From NCBI GenBank assembly GCA_026196275.1, contig JAPHTQ010000024.1, forward strand, positions 1 to 56,012: a stretch of 56,012 bases of DNA. Reading direction: 5' to 3'. The notes under the pieces were generated by a model. The model did no database searches, was not told the origin of the DNA, and saw nothing but the letters and a program-made list of their open reading frames with translations. The translations under genes and the position numbers were made by a program. This document shows positions 31,193-42,882 of this stretch, piece by piece. Numbering within the stretch: the first letter of the stretch is position 1; each line of letters opens with the position of its first letter. Origin of the DNA: Gammaproteobacteria bacterium. Its GTDB lineage: Bacteria > Pseudomonadota > Gammaproteobacteria > Thiohalomonadales > Thiohalomonadaceae.

Positions 31193-31732
31193 TCATTTCT
31201 GTTGATACTTGCTCTTGCTCTCGCGCTCCAGCCGGATCAGGATCTCCTTGACCACGCTCTTGATCGAACGGTCATCGGTGTGCACCACCATATCGGCCAC
31301 CTCCCGGTAGAGCGGATCGCGCTGAGCCAGCAACTCCTCAAGCTTGCCACGGGGGTTTTCGGTCTGCAGCAGGGGGCGGTTGCGATCACGGCAGGTACGC
31401 TCATAGAGCTGATCCAGCGAAGCGAAGAGGTAGAGCACCACCCCGCGTTCCCTCAGATGGCGACGGTTCTCCTCGCGCAACACCGCACCACCACCGGTCG
31501 CCAGCACAATGTTCTGCCTTTGCGTCAGCTCATCGATCATCGCCGCCTCGCGCTTGCGAAACCCCTCCTCACCCTCGATCTCGAAGATGAGCGGGATACT
31601 CGCCCCGGTGCGGGCAACGATCTCGTGATCGCTGTCCTTGAACTCCTTCTTCAGGACGTTGGACAGCTGGCGACCGATGGTGCTTTTGCCGGCCCCCATG
31701 GGGCCGACAAGGAATAACCTGTTAACTGCCAT
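31193..31732 (-). CDS. aroK: Shikimate kinase
   Basis: Phosphorylates shikimate at the 3-hydroxyl. It has 179 residues. Walker A is [16 protein letters not shown] (about 8-23), the shikimate Asp-Ser-Asp motif is KDSDHEI, the FRKRE motif is present, and GGG is in LATGGGAVL. The lid contains RNRPLLQ. It starts only 8 nt after the stop of the giant Ig-repeat lipoprotein gene, so the two are almost certainly co-transcribed. Confidence 0.97.
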   Translation of the reverse strand: MAVNRLFLVGPMGAGKSTIGRQLSNVLKKEFKDSDHEIVARTGASIPLIFEIEGEEGFRKREAAMIDELTQRQNIVLATGGGAVLREENRRHLRERGVVLYLFASLDQLYERTCRDRNRPLLQTENPRGKLEELLAQRDPLYREVADMVVHTDDRSIKSVVKEILIRLERESKSKYQQK

Positions 31733-31740
31733 GACAACCT

Positions 31741-34700
31741 TTAGGGAAGTGTCACCGTTACCGACACCGAGGCGTCTCCCGCACGCCAGGTAATCGTCGC
31801 CTTGTCATCCTTCGCCGCATTTTGACCAATCTTCACTGTGGCGGTACAGCTTCCTGTGACGGGATTGCCCGCTACGAACTGACCGGGATTGTCGGTGATA
31901 CAGCCCAGATTGGTAGTATCTACCAACGGAACTGACGTCCAAGTTTCACTAGCCGCCTCACAGGTATCTTTCGATGTGTAGGCTGGATCGCTGCAGACAC
32001 CGGCAGAACTCTTCTCCACAACTACGATAGGCGTGATCTCCTTGAAGGGGAGGGGAATCACATCCCCCCCATCCACCAGCCACAAAGTAACGGTGGCATC
32101 CCCGCTCAACTTGTCATGGGAGGCGGTGAGTGACCAGCCGGCAATCGAGGCAAAACAGAATTGACCATGATTGACGGTGACAGCGCTCTCGGTGGTTGCC
32201 TCGCTGGTGCTGGCAACGACATAGACCTCCGCGGATGAATTGGGAATGTACCGCTCGTCACGGTAGAGACCCCAAACCCCGCCGTTTGCAGTGCACCCAA
32301 CACCCGGGGCATCGGTTTGGTAGGTCGGGTCACTGCAGGCAAAACCACCAATCCCACAACCCATCGAGATCGTTTGCCCGTTGGCCGGGTACTTCACATA
32401 GAAGGTAACTTGGCCGTCCACTGTCGTGCCCCAGCCTTTGACCTCGGCGCCGGTATCGACGTGATCGACACCGAAAATCTCGGCGCCCACCAAGCTACTG
32501 CCGATAACATAGTTAAGATCCGAAGCGGTGTTCAGATAAGGCTTTGACACCGTCACTTGACTGCCTGAATCCACACTACTGATATGGCGGCTCTTGTCTT
32601 CCGCCAGCGCATTCCGCAGGAGGATCCTGTCATTTGTCTGAATGTACCGACGAACATCGTTCCTCAACACTGATGCGATATTAAGCGCAGGAGCAGGATC
32701 GGACAAATTGCTGCCGTCATCGGTCATCGTACTGGCCGCTGCGGTGGTGGTGCCGTCAATATCCTGTGCAACCACCGTATCAATAATACCTAAGTTGACG
32801 ATCGTCCCGTCAGGTACGGCATTGCCGTAACGGTCCGAAACGATGGCCGTGCCCACCCGCTTGTAGACACCCCCCCCCATATTCTCGATCGAGTTGGTAT
32901 AGGGGCTGGTGAGATTGATGGCATGGGCTGGCCCGGAGGCAATGACGATTTGCGGCACTACCGCAGAAATAACAGTGCCACCCACGTCGTCGATGACCTC
33001 GATCAGGATCTCAACAATACCCGGGAGGGTGCCCGACTGTATGCCAAAACTGGTCTGACCGGATTTGGTATAGATCTCGATAGAACCAGTTGCAATACTG
33101 TCTACCGGCACAGGCGAGAGGGGGTTTGTCGTACCACTAATAAACTCACCTGCATTCGGTTTGGTTACCAGGCTGACGCGAACATTATTATAGGTTTCAT
33201 CCGGAATGGGCGAGCCGGTTCCGTCCAGCACTTTCAGGGTGACTGTTGCCGTCTCCTCCCTGCCGACCCCAGCCACGGTAATTTGGGAGCGGTCACTGCT
33301 GACTTGAATGCTCGCCGGGTCACCCGCCGTGGTACCGGCGCCATAAGTCATGGTGAGACTGATGGTGTCGTTTTGGAACAAATAGAACGTGTCAGTGCCC
33401 GCCTCTGAGGCCGCGGTCACCGTAAACGTCGCACGACCGTTTGTAGTTGAAGTGCTGGAAGGAGTTACCGTTGCATCGGTTATGCCAGACATCTCTTGTA
33501 GCAGGGAAACCGTTGTCCCGTCGGCCACAGGATGCCCATAGGCATCTTGCAACGCGACAGTAATAGTCGAGGTAGAGGTTCCATCGGCGGGCAGCGATGA
33601 TGGCTGTGCCGTGATGACTCCCGTGGCAAGCGGGCCGGACACAAAATCGACGCTGGTATAAGCACTGTATCCACCGGCGCTGGTCGTGATATATGCGGTG
33701 GCCAGACTCGTCCCCGATGTCAAGGTCACCTGTGCGACGCCCGAGGCGTTGGTGTCGGCAGTTGCCGCACTCAAAGTGCCGGCAGAGCTGGAAAAGTCTA
33801 CGGTCACCCCCTCCATCGGCTGGCCATCGGTATCCTTCACCGTCGCCTGTAAAGCCGTTCCCGAGGTGCCGTCAGCCGTAATGGTAGAGCTCAACGCGTT
33901 CACGGTGACACTGGCGATCGATGTGCTCACCGCATCGATGGTAATGTCGATAGTGTTCTGCACCGGCACCGTAGCGCCATTAGCGACAATGATACTATCG
34001 GTACCTGAAACCGTTGCATCGGCAGTGTAATCGATGGTGGCGATACCAGAGGCATCTGTTGTTGCAGAACCCGTTGCGGCGCTGTATCCACCCGCATCGG
34101 TAAAAGTCGGATTTGTGCTTGTGCTTGTGCCATCAACAGTGAAGGTCAAATTCTCATTGGGTACCGGGTTACCATACTGGTCACGCACAATGGCCCTTAT
34201 ACTGCTTGTGTCCTGCAAGCCAATTGAGGTCGGCGAGGCGGAGAGCTCTATGTTGGTCGCAGCGGCATTTATGAACGACAGGGGCAAAGTCGTCGTCTTT
34301 GTCCCCGAACTACTCACCACCTGTGCAGTAATGGTCGCTCCACCGGTGTTCAATCGTGTTGGAACAGTAAAGGACTGTGTTGCCGCACCCTGGCCATCGG
34401 TTGTCACCGAGGCGTAGCTGGCGCCATCGAGACTGCCGTCCCCCACCAGGACAAGCGACACGGCCTGGTCTGCTACTCCGGAATTATTTGTATCTATTAC
34501 CGCGATGTTCAGATCAATTTCACCGGCGCCAGCGACAAATATAGGTAATGGCGGATCGGCGATTAAAGTCAAGCTGGCGATATCAGCAACCGCGGTTTGA
34601 ACACCAATCTTGACGGAATCCGCGAGCCCTGCACCACTTACTGAAACTGTGTCTTCCACACCACCAGTTTCGCCCGCGGTATAGGTCAAGGTGGCTACAC

Positions 34701-35010
34701 CATTGGAACCGGTCTTCGCCACACCAATCCCCATCGTAGCACCGCCGCTGTTGTCAACCGATACAGTAAAATCCACCAGAACATCCGCAACCGGGTCACC
34801 AACATTGTTTAAAATCGTGACACTGATATCGCTGTCTGATTTCGTGCCTACCAAATTGGGGCTTGCTTTGACATCTATATAAGCCGCTGTAGTCGTATCA
34901 GTACCATCCGAGTCGCCCCCATCTCCGGTAATTGAGTCACTTCCTCCACAACTTGCCAATATAGCGAAGGAGAAGAACAAAAGGATTGTTTTGGCCATAT
35001 TTAACTTCAT
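31741..35010 (-). CDS. Large lipoprotein with about six bacterial Ig-like (Big_1/invasin-type) repeats
   Basis: 1089 residues. The lipoprotein signal [21 protein letters not shown] has lipobox LASC followed by Gly. Ig-like units start near residues 42, 145, 250, 363, 458 and 560, each showing the D-x-x-G-x-P-V/M-x-x-x-x-V-x-F-x-x-x pattern and a G-x-A-x-x-T/S-x-T strand. A longer C-terminal part has few repeats but paired cysteines ([56 protein letters not shown]), probably disulfides. It lies between pilQ and aroK, a place where relatives have no gene. A cell-surface or pilus-associated role is inferred from position and domains. Confidence 0.88.
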   Translation of the reverse strand: MKLNMAKTILLFFSFAILASCGGSDSITGDGGDSDGTDTTTAAYIDVKASPNLVGTKSDSDISVTILNNVGDPVADVLVDFTVSVDNSGGATMGIGVAKTGSNGVATLTYTAGETGGVEDTVSVSGAGLADSVKIGVQTAVADIASLTLIADPPLPIFVAGAGEIDLNIAVIDTNNSGVADQAVSLVLVGDGSLDGASYASVTTDGQGAATQSFTVPTRLNTGGATITAQVVSSSGTKTTTLPLSFINAAATNIELSASPTSIGLQDTSSIRAIVRDQYGNPVPNENLTFTVDGTSTSTNPTFTDAGGYSAATGSATTDASGIATIDYTADATVSGTDSIIVANGATVPVQNTIDITIDAVSTSIASVTVNALSSTITADGTSGTALQATVKDTDGQPMEGVTVDFSSSAGTLSAATADTNASGVAQVTLTSGTSLATAYITTSAGGYSAYTSVDFVSGPLATGVITAQPSSLPADGTSTSTITVALQDAYGHPVADGTTVSLLQEMSGITDATVTPSSTSTTNGRATFTVTAASEAGTDTFYLFQNDTISLTMTYGAGTTAGDPASIQVSSDRSQITVAGVGREETATVTLKVLDGTGSPIPDETYNNVRVSLVTKPNAGEFISGTTNPLSPVPVDSIATGSIEIYTKSGQTSFGIQSGTLPGIVEILIEVIDDVGGTVISAVVPQIVIASGPAHAINLTSPYTNSIENMGGGVYKRVGTAIVSDRYGNAVPDGTIVNLGIIDTVVAQDIDGTTTAAASTMTDDGSNLSDPAPALNIASVLRNDVRRYIQTNDRILLRNALAEDKSRHISSVDSGSQVTVSKPYLNTASDLNYVIGSSLVGAEIFGVDHVDTGAEVKGWGTTVDGQVTFYVKYPANGQTISMGCGIGGFACSDPTYQTDAPGVGCTANGGVWGLYRDERYIPNSSAEVYVVASTSEATTESAVTVNHGQFCFASIAGWSLTASHDKLSGDATVTLWLVDGGDVIPLPFKEITPIVVVEKSSAGVCSDPAYTSKDTCEAASETWTSVPLVDTTNLGCITDNPGQFVAGNPVTGSCTATVKIGQNAAKDDKATITWRAGDASVSVTVTLP

Positions 35011-35148
35011 TTCGGATCCCTATCGAATTGGATGCACCCCGGGTGATACAGCGATAATATCACCACACTCCCGTCATCATCGGCTTTTCACTACATTTTT
35101 GTGTTTCATCACACTGCTTCATCCACGATGGATTTACACAAATAAATC

Positions 35149-37269
35149 TTACTCAACAGCGGCGGCAAGCCCCTCTTTGAGAATCTTGGGTGTCACAAAG
35201 ACCAGCAGCTCCGCCTTGTTTTCCTTATTGCTTTTCGAACGGAACAGGTAACCCAGCAGCGGTATATCACCCAGCAAGGGTACCTTGCTCACCCCCTCGG
35301 AACTGGATGTCTCATAAATGCCACCGAGGACAACGGTGTCCCCATTATCCACGAGGACCTGCGTTGTCACCGAGCGGGTGTCGATAGAGGGGATCCCGCT
35401 GTAGATGCCGCCGACGCTGTCCTTGTTCACTTCCAGATCCATATGTACCCGATCGTCCGGTGTGATTTGCGGTGTGACGGCCAGACTCAGCACGGCCTTC
35501 TTGAATGAGACACTGGTGGCACCGCTTGAACTGGCTTCCTGGTAGGGGATCTCGACGCCCTGCTCGATGACCGCCTCCGTCTGGTTGGAGGTCACCACCC
35601 TCGGGTTGGAAATCACCTCGCCGCGCCCCTCGGTTTGCAGTGCCGAGAGCTCAAGATCGACCAGATAGTCTCCCCCCAGTATACCCAGGGCAATGCTGGG
35701 CGCGTTAGCTGCAGGAAGATTGACATTGTATCGACTGCCCAAATCGGGTACGTCGACCGGATAGGCCGAGCCTGTTGAGTTGATATTATCAATGGCACTG
35801 CCCGTAATCGTGTCCGTACCTTCAACGCTACCGGTCGTTGCGACGACACCATCGGAGCCGTTATCACCGACGTAGGTCGAACCGAATCGGACGCCAATAT
35901 CCTTGCTGAAATCGTCGTTGGCGATCACGATGCGACTCTCGATCATTACCTGTTTGATCGGCACGTCCAGCTGGTCGATAAGCTTCGCCACCTCGGCATG
36001 TTTCTCTGCTGTCTCCAGCACCATCAGGGTATTGGTACGGGTGTCGATAGTGACGCTTCCACGATCGCTGAGGATAGAGTTTTTTTCCGCCTTGAGCAGT
36101 GTGGCGATATCACTGGCCTTGGCGTAGTTGATGTTGTAGAAAGCCGTTCGCAGTGGCGCCAGATCGACCATCTGCTTTTTCGCCTCCAGCTCCTGTTTTT
36201 CCCGCGCTGCAAGCTCTGCATTGGGCGCCACCAGAATGACGTTTCCAGTCTGGCGCATACCCAGGCCTCGGGTCTTCAGTACGATGTCCATCGCCTGATC
36301 CCAGGGCACATTCTTCAACCTCAGGGTGATGCTCCCCGTCACGGTATCACTGGCAACAATATTCAGGCCGGTAAAGTCGGCGAGCAGCTGGAGTACTGCC
36401 CGGACCTCGATATTCTGGAAGTTGAGCGAGAGCTTCTCCCCGGAATAGCCCAATTCGTCCTTTTTCGCCTCCTCCGCTTCCTGCTCAGTCAGCGGTTTAA
36501 GCTCAACGGTGTATTCATCACCCGCCTGATAGGCCAGATGCTCATAGTTGCCCACAGCGCTAATCGCCAGCCGGGCACCGGAACTTGTATTGTAAAAATC
36601 AACAAACCTTGCCGGCGTGGCAAAATCCGTCACATCGAGGCGACGACTCAACTCTTCAGGAAGTTTGAAATTATAAAAATCGACAACAAGCTTGTCCGCT
36701 TTTTCATTGATACTGATGGAGGCATTTTCGTGACTCAGCCTGACCTTTACCGCGGCACCGCCATCCACACTACGACTGAAATCCAGATCTTTGATCTCTG
36801 CCTCGGCGACAGAAGCTGCACCTGACCGTACGCTGGCTGCAGACTCCTCTTTCAGGCTAATAAAGACCTGGTTGTTTTGCGTTCGAATTTCATGTGGAAC
36901 GACCTTGATTAGATTCACAACAACGCGCGAGCGCCCTCCGCCCTCGACAGCACGGATGTTTTTCACTGCCCCGACATCGACGTAGATATTTTTCTCCTCG
37001 AGGTTCAGGCTTGTCCCCGCAAAATCCAGAACAAGGCGTGCCGGGTTGTCGATGGTAAAGCTTTTAGGGGTTGGCACCGGTTCTGACAGAGTCAGCATAA
37101 TTTGCACGTTTTTGGATGACAGCATCGAATACTCAATGCTTTCCATCTCCACGGCATGCGCAGTCAGCGGGAACATTGCCATGAAGCATAGGCTAGTGAC
37201 TGCGGATTTAATTATCTGATTTACTCGTGACATCGCCATTTCCCACAAATTGTATTTTGAGTGATCCAT
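35149..37269 (-). CDS. pilQ: Type IV pilus secretin PilQ
   Basis: Outer-membrane secretin through which the type IV pilus passes. It has 706 residues. The start at 37269 has GGAG eight nt upstream; an alternative Met at 37233 begins nearer the signal peptide (MSRVNQIIKSAVTSLCFMAMFPLTAHA). AMIN-type domains bind glycan (about 40-250; ARLVLDFAG and KLVVDFYNFKL). The STN/N0 domain follows near 285-335 (SLNFQNIEVRAVLQLLADFTGLNIV), then the N1 domain and the C-terminal secretin beta-domain (about 530-700; VISNPRVVTSNQTEAVIEQGVEIPYQ). It is the last gene of pilMNOPQ. Confidence 0.97.
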   Translation of the reverse strand: MDHSKYNLWEMAMSRVNQIIKSAVTSLCFMAMFPLTAHAVEMESIEYSMLSSKNVQIMLTLSEPVPTPKSFTIDNPARLVLDFAGTSLNLEEKNIYVDVGAVKNIRAVEGGGRSRVVVNLIKVVPHEIRTQNNQVFISLKEESAASVRSGAASVAEAEIKDLDFSRSVDGGAAVKVRLSHENASISINEKADKLVVDFYNFKLPEELSRRLDVTDFATPARFVDFYNTSSGARLAISAVGNYEHLAYQAGDEYTVELKPLTEQEAEEAKKDELGYSGEKLSLNFQNIEVRAVLQLLADFTGLNIVASDTVTGSITLRLKNVPWDQAMDIVLKTRGLGMRQTGNVILVAPNAELAAREKQELEAKKQMVDLAPLRTAFYNINYAKASDIATLLKAEKNSILSDRGSVTIDTRTNTLMVLETAEKHAEVAKLIDQLDVPIKQVMIESRIVIANDDFSKDIGVRFGSTYVGDNGSDGVVATTGSVEGTDTITGSAIDNINSTGSAYPVDVPDLGSRYNVNLPAANAPSIALGILGGDYLVDLELSALQTEGRGEVISNPRVVTSNQTEAVIEQGVEIPYQEASSSGATSVSFKKAVLSLAVTPQITPDDRVHMDLEVNKDSVGGIYSGIPSIDTRSVTTQVLVDNGDTVVLGGIYETSSSEGVSKVPLLGDIPLLGYLFRSKSNKENKAELLVFVTPKILKEGLAAAVE

Positions 37270-37290
37270 TTCACCAACTCCAAGCGAATA

Positions 37291-37866
37291 TTATTCGCGC
37301 ATGCTCAGCGCCGCCTCGCGCTCAATCCAACCGCCCATGCCATCCTGTATAATTTCCGTTATCATGATCTTCGTTTCGCTAATCGCGATGATTTCACCGT
37401 AGTTCATGCCCAGATGGTTACCCACCCGTACCCGGTGCACAAGCTTGTCCGGCGAGGTAATGATTGCCCACTGCTGTCCGCCCTTTTCAAGATGCCCAAC
37501 AAATTCGAGCGTATCCAGCGGATACTGCTCAAGTGTCTCCTTATTGCGATCCATGTCGGGCATAAGGTCACTGGTACTGGACATCTCCTCGGTTATCTCG
37601 GCAGCATTATCAAACATCTTGAACGGATCGCGCAGATCTCTCGCCGTGTATTCAAACGTCTTGTAGGATTCAAACTCCGGTACCGGCGCAATCCTTCCTG
37701 CAGGTTTGGCTTTCACGCTTTTTATGTACCCGCGCAGATCGGAGTAATCCGAGTTGGAACAGCCGGTTAATGAAAGGAGCAGCACAGACACCATGATCAG
37801 CCCGATACTTTTTGTCCCTTTCTCGGGAAACATGTCTATGTTCGCCTCGCCACAATTAATCTTCAT
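37291..37866 (-). CDS. pilP: Type IV pilus assembly lipoprotein PilP
   Basis: Inner-membrane lipoprotein that links the PilNO dimer to the PilQ secretin. It has 191 residues from the Met at 37866, which has AGGGGAT as ribosome binding site; the frame is open to 37896 inside pilO. The lipobox is SLTGC after a hydrophobic stretch (LIMVSVLLLSLTGC). The N-terminal flexible part with the PilQ-contact region (ARDLRDPF) is followed by the small beta-domain (LEFVGHLEKGGQQWAII and the GNHLGMNYGEI region). Confidence 0.93.
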   Translation of the reverse strand: MKINCGEANIDMFPEKGTKSIGLIMVSVLLLSLTGCSNSDYSDLRGYIKSVKAKPAGRIAPVPEFESYKTFEYTARDLRDPFKMFDNAAEITEEMSSTSDLMPDMDRNKETLEQYPLDTLEFVGHLEKGGQQWAIITSPDKLVHRVRVGNHLGMNYGEIIAISETKIMITEIIQDGMGGWIEREAALSMRE

Positions 37867-37892
37867 TTTTATCCCCTGGCAGATAGCAACCA

Positions 37893-38531
37893 TCAACGCC
37901 GACGACGCTTTTTGCTGGCCCGGCCAGCAGCAAGTTCGTCCTCGTCCAGGTAACGGTAGGTCTTCGCGGTTGCCGCCATCTTCAGTTGCCCCTCCTTGCC
38001 CGCCTTAATCTGGATATCATGCAATGTCACAATTCGCGGCAATGCAGCGACACCACTGACAAACGCTCCCAACTGATGATAGCCGCCATTCACCTCGATA
38101 GAGATCGGCAGTTCGGCATAGAACTCTTTTGGACTTTCATTGTTGGGCTTAAACAGGTCAAATTCCAGACCGCTGGCAAGGCCGGTCTGGGTTATATCTA
38201 CCAGCAGGTCAGCGACCTCCGTCTTGCTCGGAAGCTGGCGCAACATGGTGCCAAATGACTCCTCCATCTCGACCATCTGCGCCTGGTAAGCCTCCAGATT
38301 CACCGCCTTAGATTGCTTTTTTTCAAAATCTTTTTTAAGCGTATTCTCCGTCGACTCATGCCGTGCCAGAACCTCCAGCTGATTTTGTGTGTCGAAGTAA
38401 TAACCGGCACCCAGCACCGCCACAGCGACTATCAGCACAATCAGGCCACGGACCAGTACCGGCCAGTTACCGATATTGTCCGGATCGAGATTTCTGAACT
38501 GATCAGCGAAATTATTAAGATCGATGCTCAC
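37893..38531 (-). CDS. pilO: Type IV pilus inner-membrane protein PilO
   Basis: Partner of PilN in the inner-membrane alignment complex. It has 212 residues: a short cytoplasmic N-terminus, one TM helix (LVRGLIVLIVAVAVLGAGYYF, given in two parts LVRGLIVLIV and AVAVLGAGYYF), a coiled coil (about 50-95), and a ferredoxin-like periplasmic domain (about 115-195). The basic end ASKKRRRR is unusual for a periplasmic tail. It overlaps pilN by 4 nt. Confidence 0.94.
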   Translation of the reverse strand: MSIDLNNFADQFRNLDPDNIGNWPVLVRGLIVLIVAVAVLGAGYYFDTQNQLEVLARHESTENTLKKDFEKKQSKAVNLEAYQAQMVEMEESFGTMLRQLPSKTEVADLLVDITQTGLASGLEFDLFKPNNESPKEFYAELPISIEVNGGYHQLGAFVSGVAALPRIVTLHDIQIKAGKEGQLKMAATAKTYRYLDEDELAAGRASKKRRRR

Positions 38532-39087
38532 TCCTTACCCTCCTTATCGCCGTTTTTCTGTGCGACAAGCAGTGAGAACTCGCGTGTCGTTTGGCCACCG
38601 GTAACCTTGGTGGAGATAACGCTAAGCTTGGGTTCAGCAAACCAGGCAGAGGCCTCCAGCCTGCGCATAAAGGCCGAGACGCGTGCATTGGACTGGGCGT
38701 TACCGTCAATCGTGATGGTTTTCTCTTTCTGCACCATGCTGCTGATGTAGAGCCCTTCGGGGACGATCTTTGCTATCTCATCAAAGAGATGGACAATTTC
38801 AGGGCGATTGCCCTGTAACTCCTCAATCACACGCATGCGGGCGATCAGCTGCTCCTTTTGCCGCTCAAGTTCGCTGATCTCCTTAATCTTGCCTTCAACG
38901 GTCTTGATTTCCTGGCGCAGGATGTCGTTTCTGGACTCCTGGTAACTGATCATGCCGGCGATGTACATGTGTACCAGCAGGACCACCCCGCCAAAAACGA
39001 TCGCCGTACCCGCAATGACGGTAAAGAACTCCTTTTTCTTTTGCTTGCGAAGCTCCTCACGCCACGGGAGTAGGTTGATATGTGCCA

Positions 39088-39088
<1 letters not shown>
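38528..39088 (-). CDS. pilN: Type IV pilus inner-membrane protein PilN
   Basis: 186 residues. The N-terminal INLLPWREE motif (residues 4-12) binds PilM in the cytoplasm. One TM helix (VIAGTAIVFGGVVLLVHMYI), a coiled coil (about 50-85) and a periplasmic ferredoxin-like domain follow. Its ATG overlaps the pilM stop (ATGA) and its stop overlaps pilO, so the three are translationally coupled. Confidence 0.95.
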
Positions 39089-40167
<1,079 letters not shown>

Positions 40168-40195
40168 TTATATATCCACAGTTACATGATTTACT

Positions 40196-40224
40196 TGTTT
40201 AATAACATTAAATACTAGAGTCAA
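40196..40224 (-). promoter_or_regulatory. Possible sigma-70 promoter of pilMNOPQ
   Basis: On the minus strand: -35 TTGACT (40219-40224), a 17-nt spacer, and -10 TAAACA (40196-40201). The -35 matches 5 of 6 and the -10 only 3 of 6. It is placed in the AT-rich 180-nt gap shared with the divergent PBP1A gene, 43 nt before pilM. Confidence 0.35.
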
Positions 40225-40332
40225 GTATAGATCAACCAGTAATTTCGTCGACCAGTTATTAGAGGCGACCCTGAAAAACCTTTATACTGCATTGCTTTAC
40301 TGCCTGACCAGACTCGGATCACAGATCACAAC

Positions 40333-42882
40333 ATGACTTTTTTTTCATCTCTCCGGTGCATCGCCGCCCGCTACCACTTGCTGCGCTGGTTTCTGCTCGG
40401 TAGCCTGGCGATGGTTCTTGCCGGATCTGTCGGCATTGCCGGCCTCTATCTCTATCTGGTCCCCAAGCTGCCGGGGATTGAAACCCTCAAGGATGTCCGC
40501 CTCCAGGTCCCGCTACGGGTCTACAGCAGGGATGCCAGACTGATCGCCGAATTTGGCGAGATGAAGCGTACCCCTCTGCGCTACGGACAACTGCCCGAAC
40601 AGATGGTCCAAGCGATCCTGGCCGCCGAGGATAACCGCTTCTTCGAACATCCCGGGGTCGACTACCAGGGCCTTATCCGCGCAGCCTTGCACCTCCTCCG
40701 CACCGGTGAGCGGGGGCAAGGGGGGAGCACCATCACCATGCAGGTCGCGCGTAACTTCTTCCTAAGCCGGGAGAAGACCTATACCCGGAAAATCAACGAA
40801 ATACTCCTCTCCCTGAAGATTGAGCGGGAACTGAGCAAGGAGGAGATCCTTGAGCTCTACCTGAACAAGATCTACCTGGGCAAAAGAGCCTACGGTGTAG
40901 CCGCCGCTGCACAGGTCTATTACGGCATGGAGCTTGACCAGTTGACCCTGCCGCAACTGGCCATGATCGCCGGCCTGCCCAAGGCGCCCTCCGCCTACAA
41001 CCCGATTATCGACCCGGCAAGGGCGCTGCTGCGTCGAAACTATGTACTGCGGCGCATGCACGAACTCGAATTTATCACCGACGAGGAGTTCCAGCAGGCG
41101 ATGGATGCCCCGGTAACGGCACTCGAGCATGGCTTCAGTACCGAAATAAGCGCCCCTTTCCTGGCCGAAATGGTGCGCGCTGAAATGCTCTCCCGCTACG
41201 GTGAAGATGCCTATACCTACGGTTACCGCGTCTATACGACCGTCGACAGCCGGATGCAAACCGCGGCCAACCAGGCGCTGCACAACCACCTGCTTGCCTA
41301 TGAGCACCGTCATGGCTATCGCGGTGCAGAAAAACATATCGAACTGACTGAAGAGGCCGACACCACGGTGTGGCAACAGGCCCTCGACGGCATGAGCGCC
41401 ATCGGCGGCCTGCAACCGGCGCTCGTTGTCGGCCTGGCGGAGCAAGAGGCAACGATTGTCCTGAGGGACGGCACTGAGGCGACCCTGTCCTGGTCGGGTA
41501 TGGAGTGGGCCCGCCCCTATATCAACGAGAATGCCCGGGGGGCCGTCCCGGAAAAGGCCAGTGATATCCTGAGAAAGGGGGATGTCATTCGGGTCGAGCA
41601 GGATGATGAGGGGCAATGGCAGCTGGCACAGGTGCCCGAGGTCTCCGCCGCCCTGGTATCCCTGCATCCCGGCAGCGGTGCAGTACTGGCCCTGAACGGC
41701 GGGTTTGACTACTACTACAGCAAATTCAACCGCGCCACCCAGGCAGAGCGTCAGCCCGGCTCCAATTTCAAGCCCTTCCTCTACTCCGCTGCGCTAGCCA
41801 ACGGCTTCACCCCCGCCAGCATCATTAACGACGCACCCGTGGTATTTGCCGATAGCGCCCTGGAGAGCGACTGGCGCCCTGAAAACTACAGCGGGCGCTT
41901 CTACGGACCGACACGACTGCGCGAGGCCCTGGTCAACTCCCGCAACCTGGTCTCCATCCGTCTGCTGCAGAGCATCGGCATCAGCACCGCCATCAATTAC
42001 GCCAACAATTTCGGGTTCAGCCGTGATCGACTACCGCGCGACCTGTCACTCTCCCTCGGCAGCGCCACCATGACCCCGCTTGAGGTGGTACGCGGTTATG
42101 CCACCTTCGCCAATGGCGGTTTTCTCATCGAGCCCTATTTCATCCAGCGCATCGAAGCCCCGGACGGCACCCCCCTGTTCGAGGCCAACCCCGCGATTGC
42201 CTGTGACAAGGAGTGTCAGCGGCAGCTTGAGCAGGAGCAGAAGCTGGCCGCCCGGCTGGCCGCTGAGCTGCTCGGCACAACTGAACCGGCACCGGCTGTA
42301 CCACCACCATCGCCCCTCGTCCCCGACGAGGTAATGGTGGATACCATGGATGTCGCCCAGGAACAGGAACCCCGCTTTGCCCCGCGCACAGTAGAGGAGC
42401 GTAACGTCTACCTCATCCGCTCCATCATGCAGGATGTCATCCGGCGCGGCACCGGTCGGCGCGCCCTGCAACTGGGTCGCAATGATCTGGCCGGCAAGAC
42501 CGGAACCACCAATGAGCAACACGACGCCTGGTTCTCCGGATTCAACAATGATGTGGTGACCACGGTGTGGGTGGGGTTTGATAACCCGCAACCACTGGGG
42601 GCACGCGAAACCGGGGCACAGGCCGCGCTACCGATGTGGATCGACTATATGCGCGAGGCGCTGCGCGACAAACCGGAGCATACCATGGCGCAGCCCGAGG
42701 AGATGGTGTCGGTGCGCATCGACGCCAACACCGGCCTCTACACTTCGGCCGACAACCCGGACGCCATTTTTGAGCTGTTCCGCGCGGAGAACGCCCCCCA
42801 GCCCGGCAGCGAGTCGCAGCTCACCCCGGACGGCGGCCACGATGGCAGCGGCGGCAGTACAATCACCGAAGGTCTCTTCTAG
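40333..42882 (+). CDS. mrcA: Penicillin-binding protein 1A (bifunctional transglycosylase/transpeptidase)
   Basis: Class A PBP that polymerises and cross-links peptidoglycan. It has 849 residues. One N-terminal TM helix (FLLGSLAMVLAGSVGIAGLY) is followed by glycosyltransferase GT51 (about 60-230) with EDNRFFEHPGVD, GGSTITMQVARN and RKINEILLSLKIERELSK. The transpeptidase domain has the SxxK serine in QPGSNFKPFLYSAAL, SRN in NSRNLVSIRLL, and KTGT in LAGKTGTTNEQHDAWFSG. An OB-like insert lies between the domains (about 320-450). The C-terminus is Gly/Ser-rich. Also called ponA. Confidence 0.97.
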   Translation: MTFFSSLRCIAARYHLLRWFLLGSLAMVLAGSVGIAGLYLYLVPKLPGIETLKDVRLQVPLRVYSRDARLIAEFGEMKRTPLRYGQLPEQMVQAILAAEDNRFFEHPGVDYQGLIRAALHLLRTGERGQGGSTITMQVARNFFLSREKTYTRKINEILLSLKIERELSKEEILELYLNKIYLGKRAYGVAAAAQVYYGMELDQLTLPQLAMIAGLPKAPSAYNPIIDPARALLRRNYVLRRMHELEFITDEEFQQAMDAPVTALEHGFSTEISAPFLAEMVRAEMLSRYGEDAYTYGYRVYTTVDSRMQTAANQALHNHLLAYEHRHGYRGAEKHIELTEEADTTVWQQALDGMSAIGGLQPALVVGLAEQEATIVLRDGTEATLSWSGMEWARPYINENARGAVPEKASDILRKGDVIRVEQDDEGQWQLAQVPEVSAALVSLHPGSGAVLALNGGFDYYYSKFNRATQAERQPGSNFKPFLYSAALANGFTPASIINDAPVVFADSALESDWRPENYSGRFYGPTRLREALVNSRNLVSIRLLQSIGISTAINYANNFGFSRDRLPRDLSLSLGSATMTPLEVVRGYATFANGGFLIEPYFIQRIEAPDGTPLFEANPAIACDKECQRQLEQEQKLAARLAAELLGTTEPAPAVPPPSPLVPDEVMVDTMDVAQEQEPRFAPRTVEERNVYLIRSIMQDVIRRGTGRRALQLGRNDLAGKTGTTNEQHDAWFSGFNNDVVTTVWVGFDNPQPLGARETGAQAALPMWIDYMREALRDKPEHTMAQPEEMVSVRIDANTGLYTSADNPDAIFELFRAENAPQPGSESQLTPDGGHDGSGGSTITEGLF

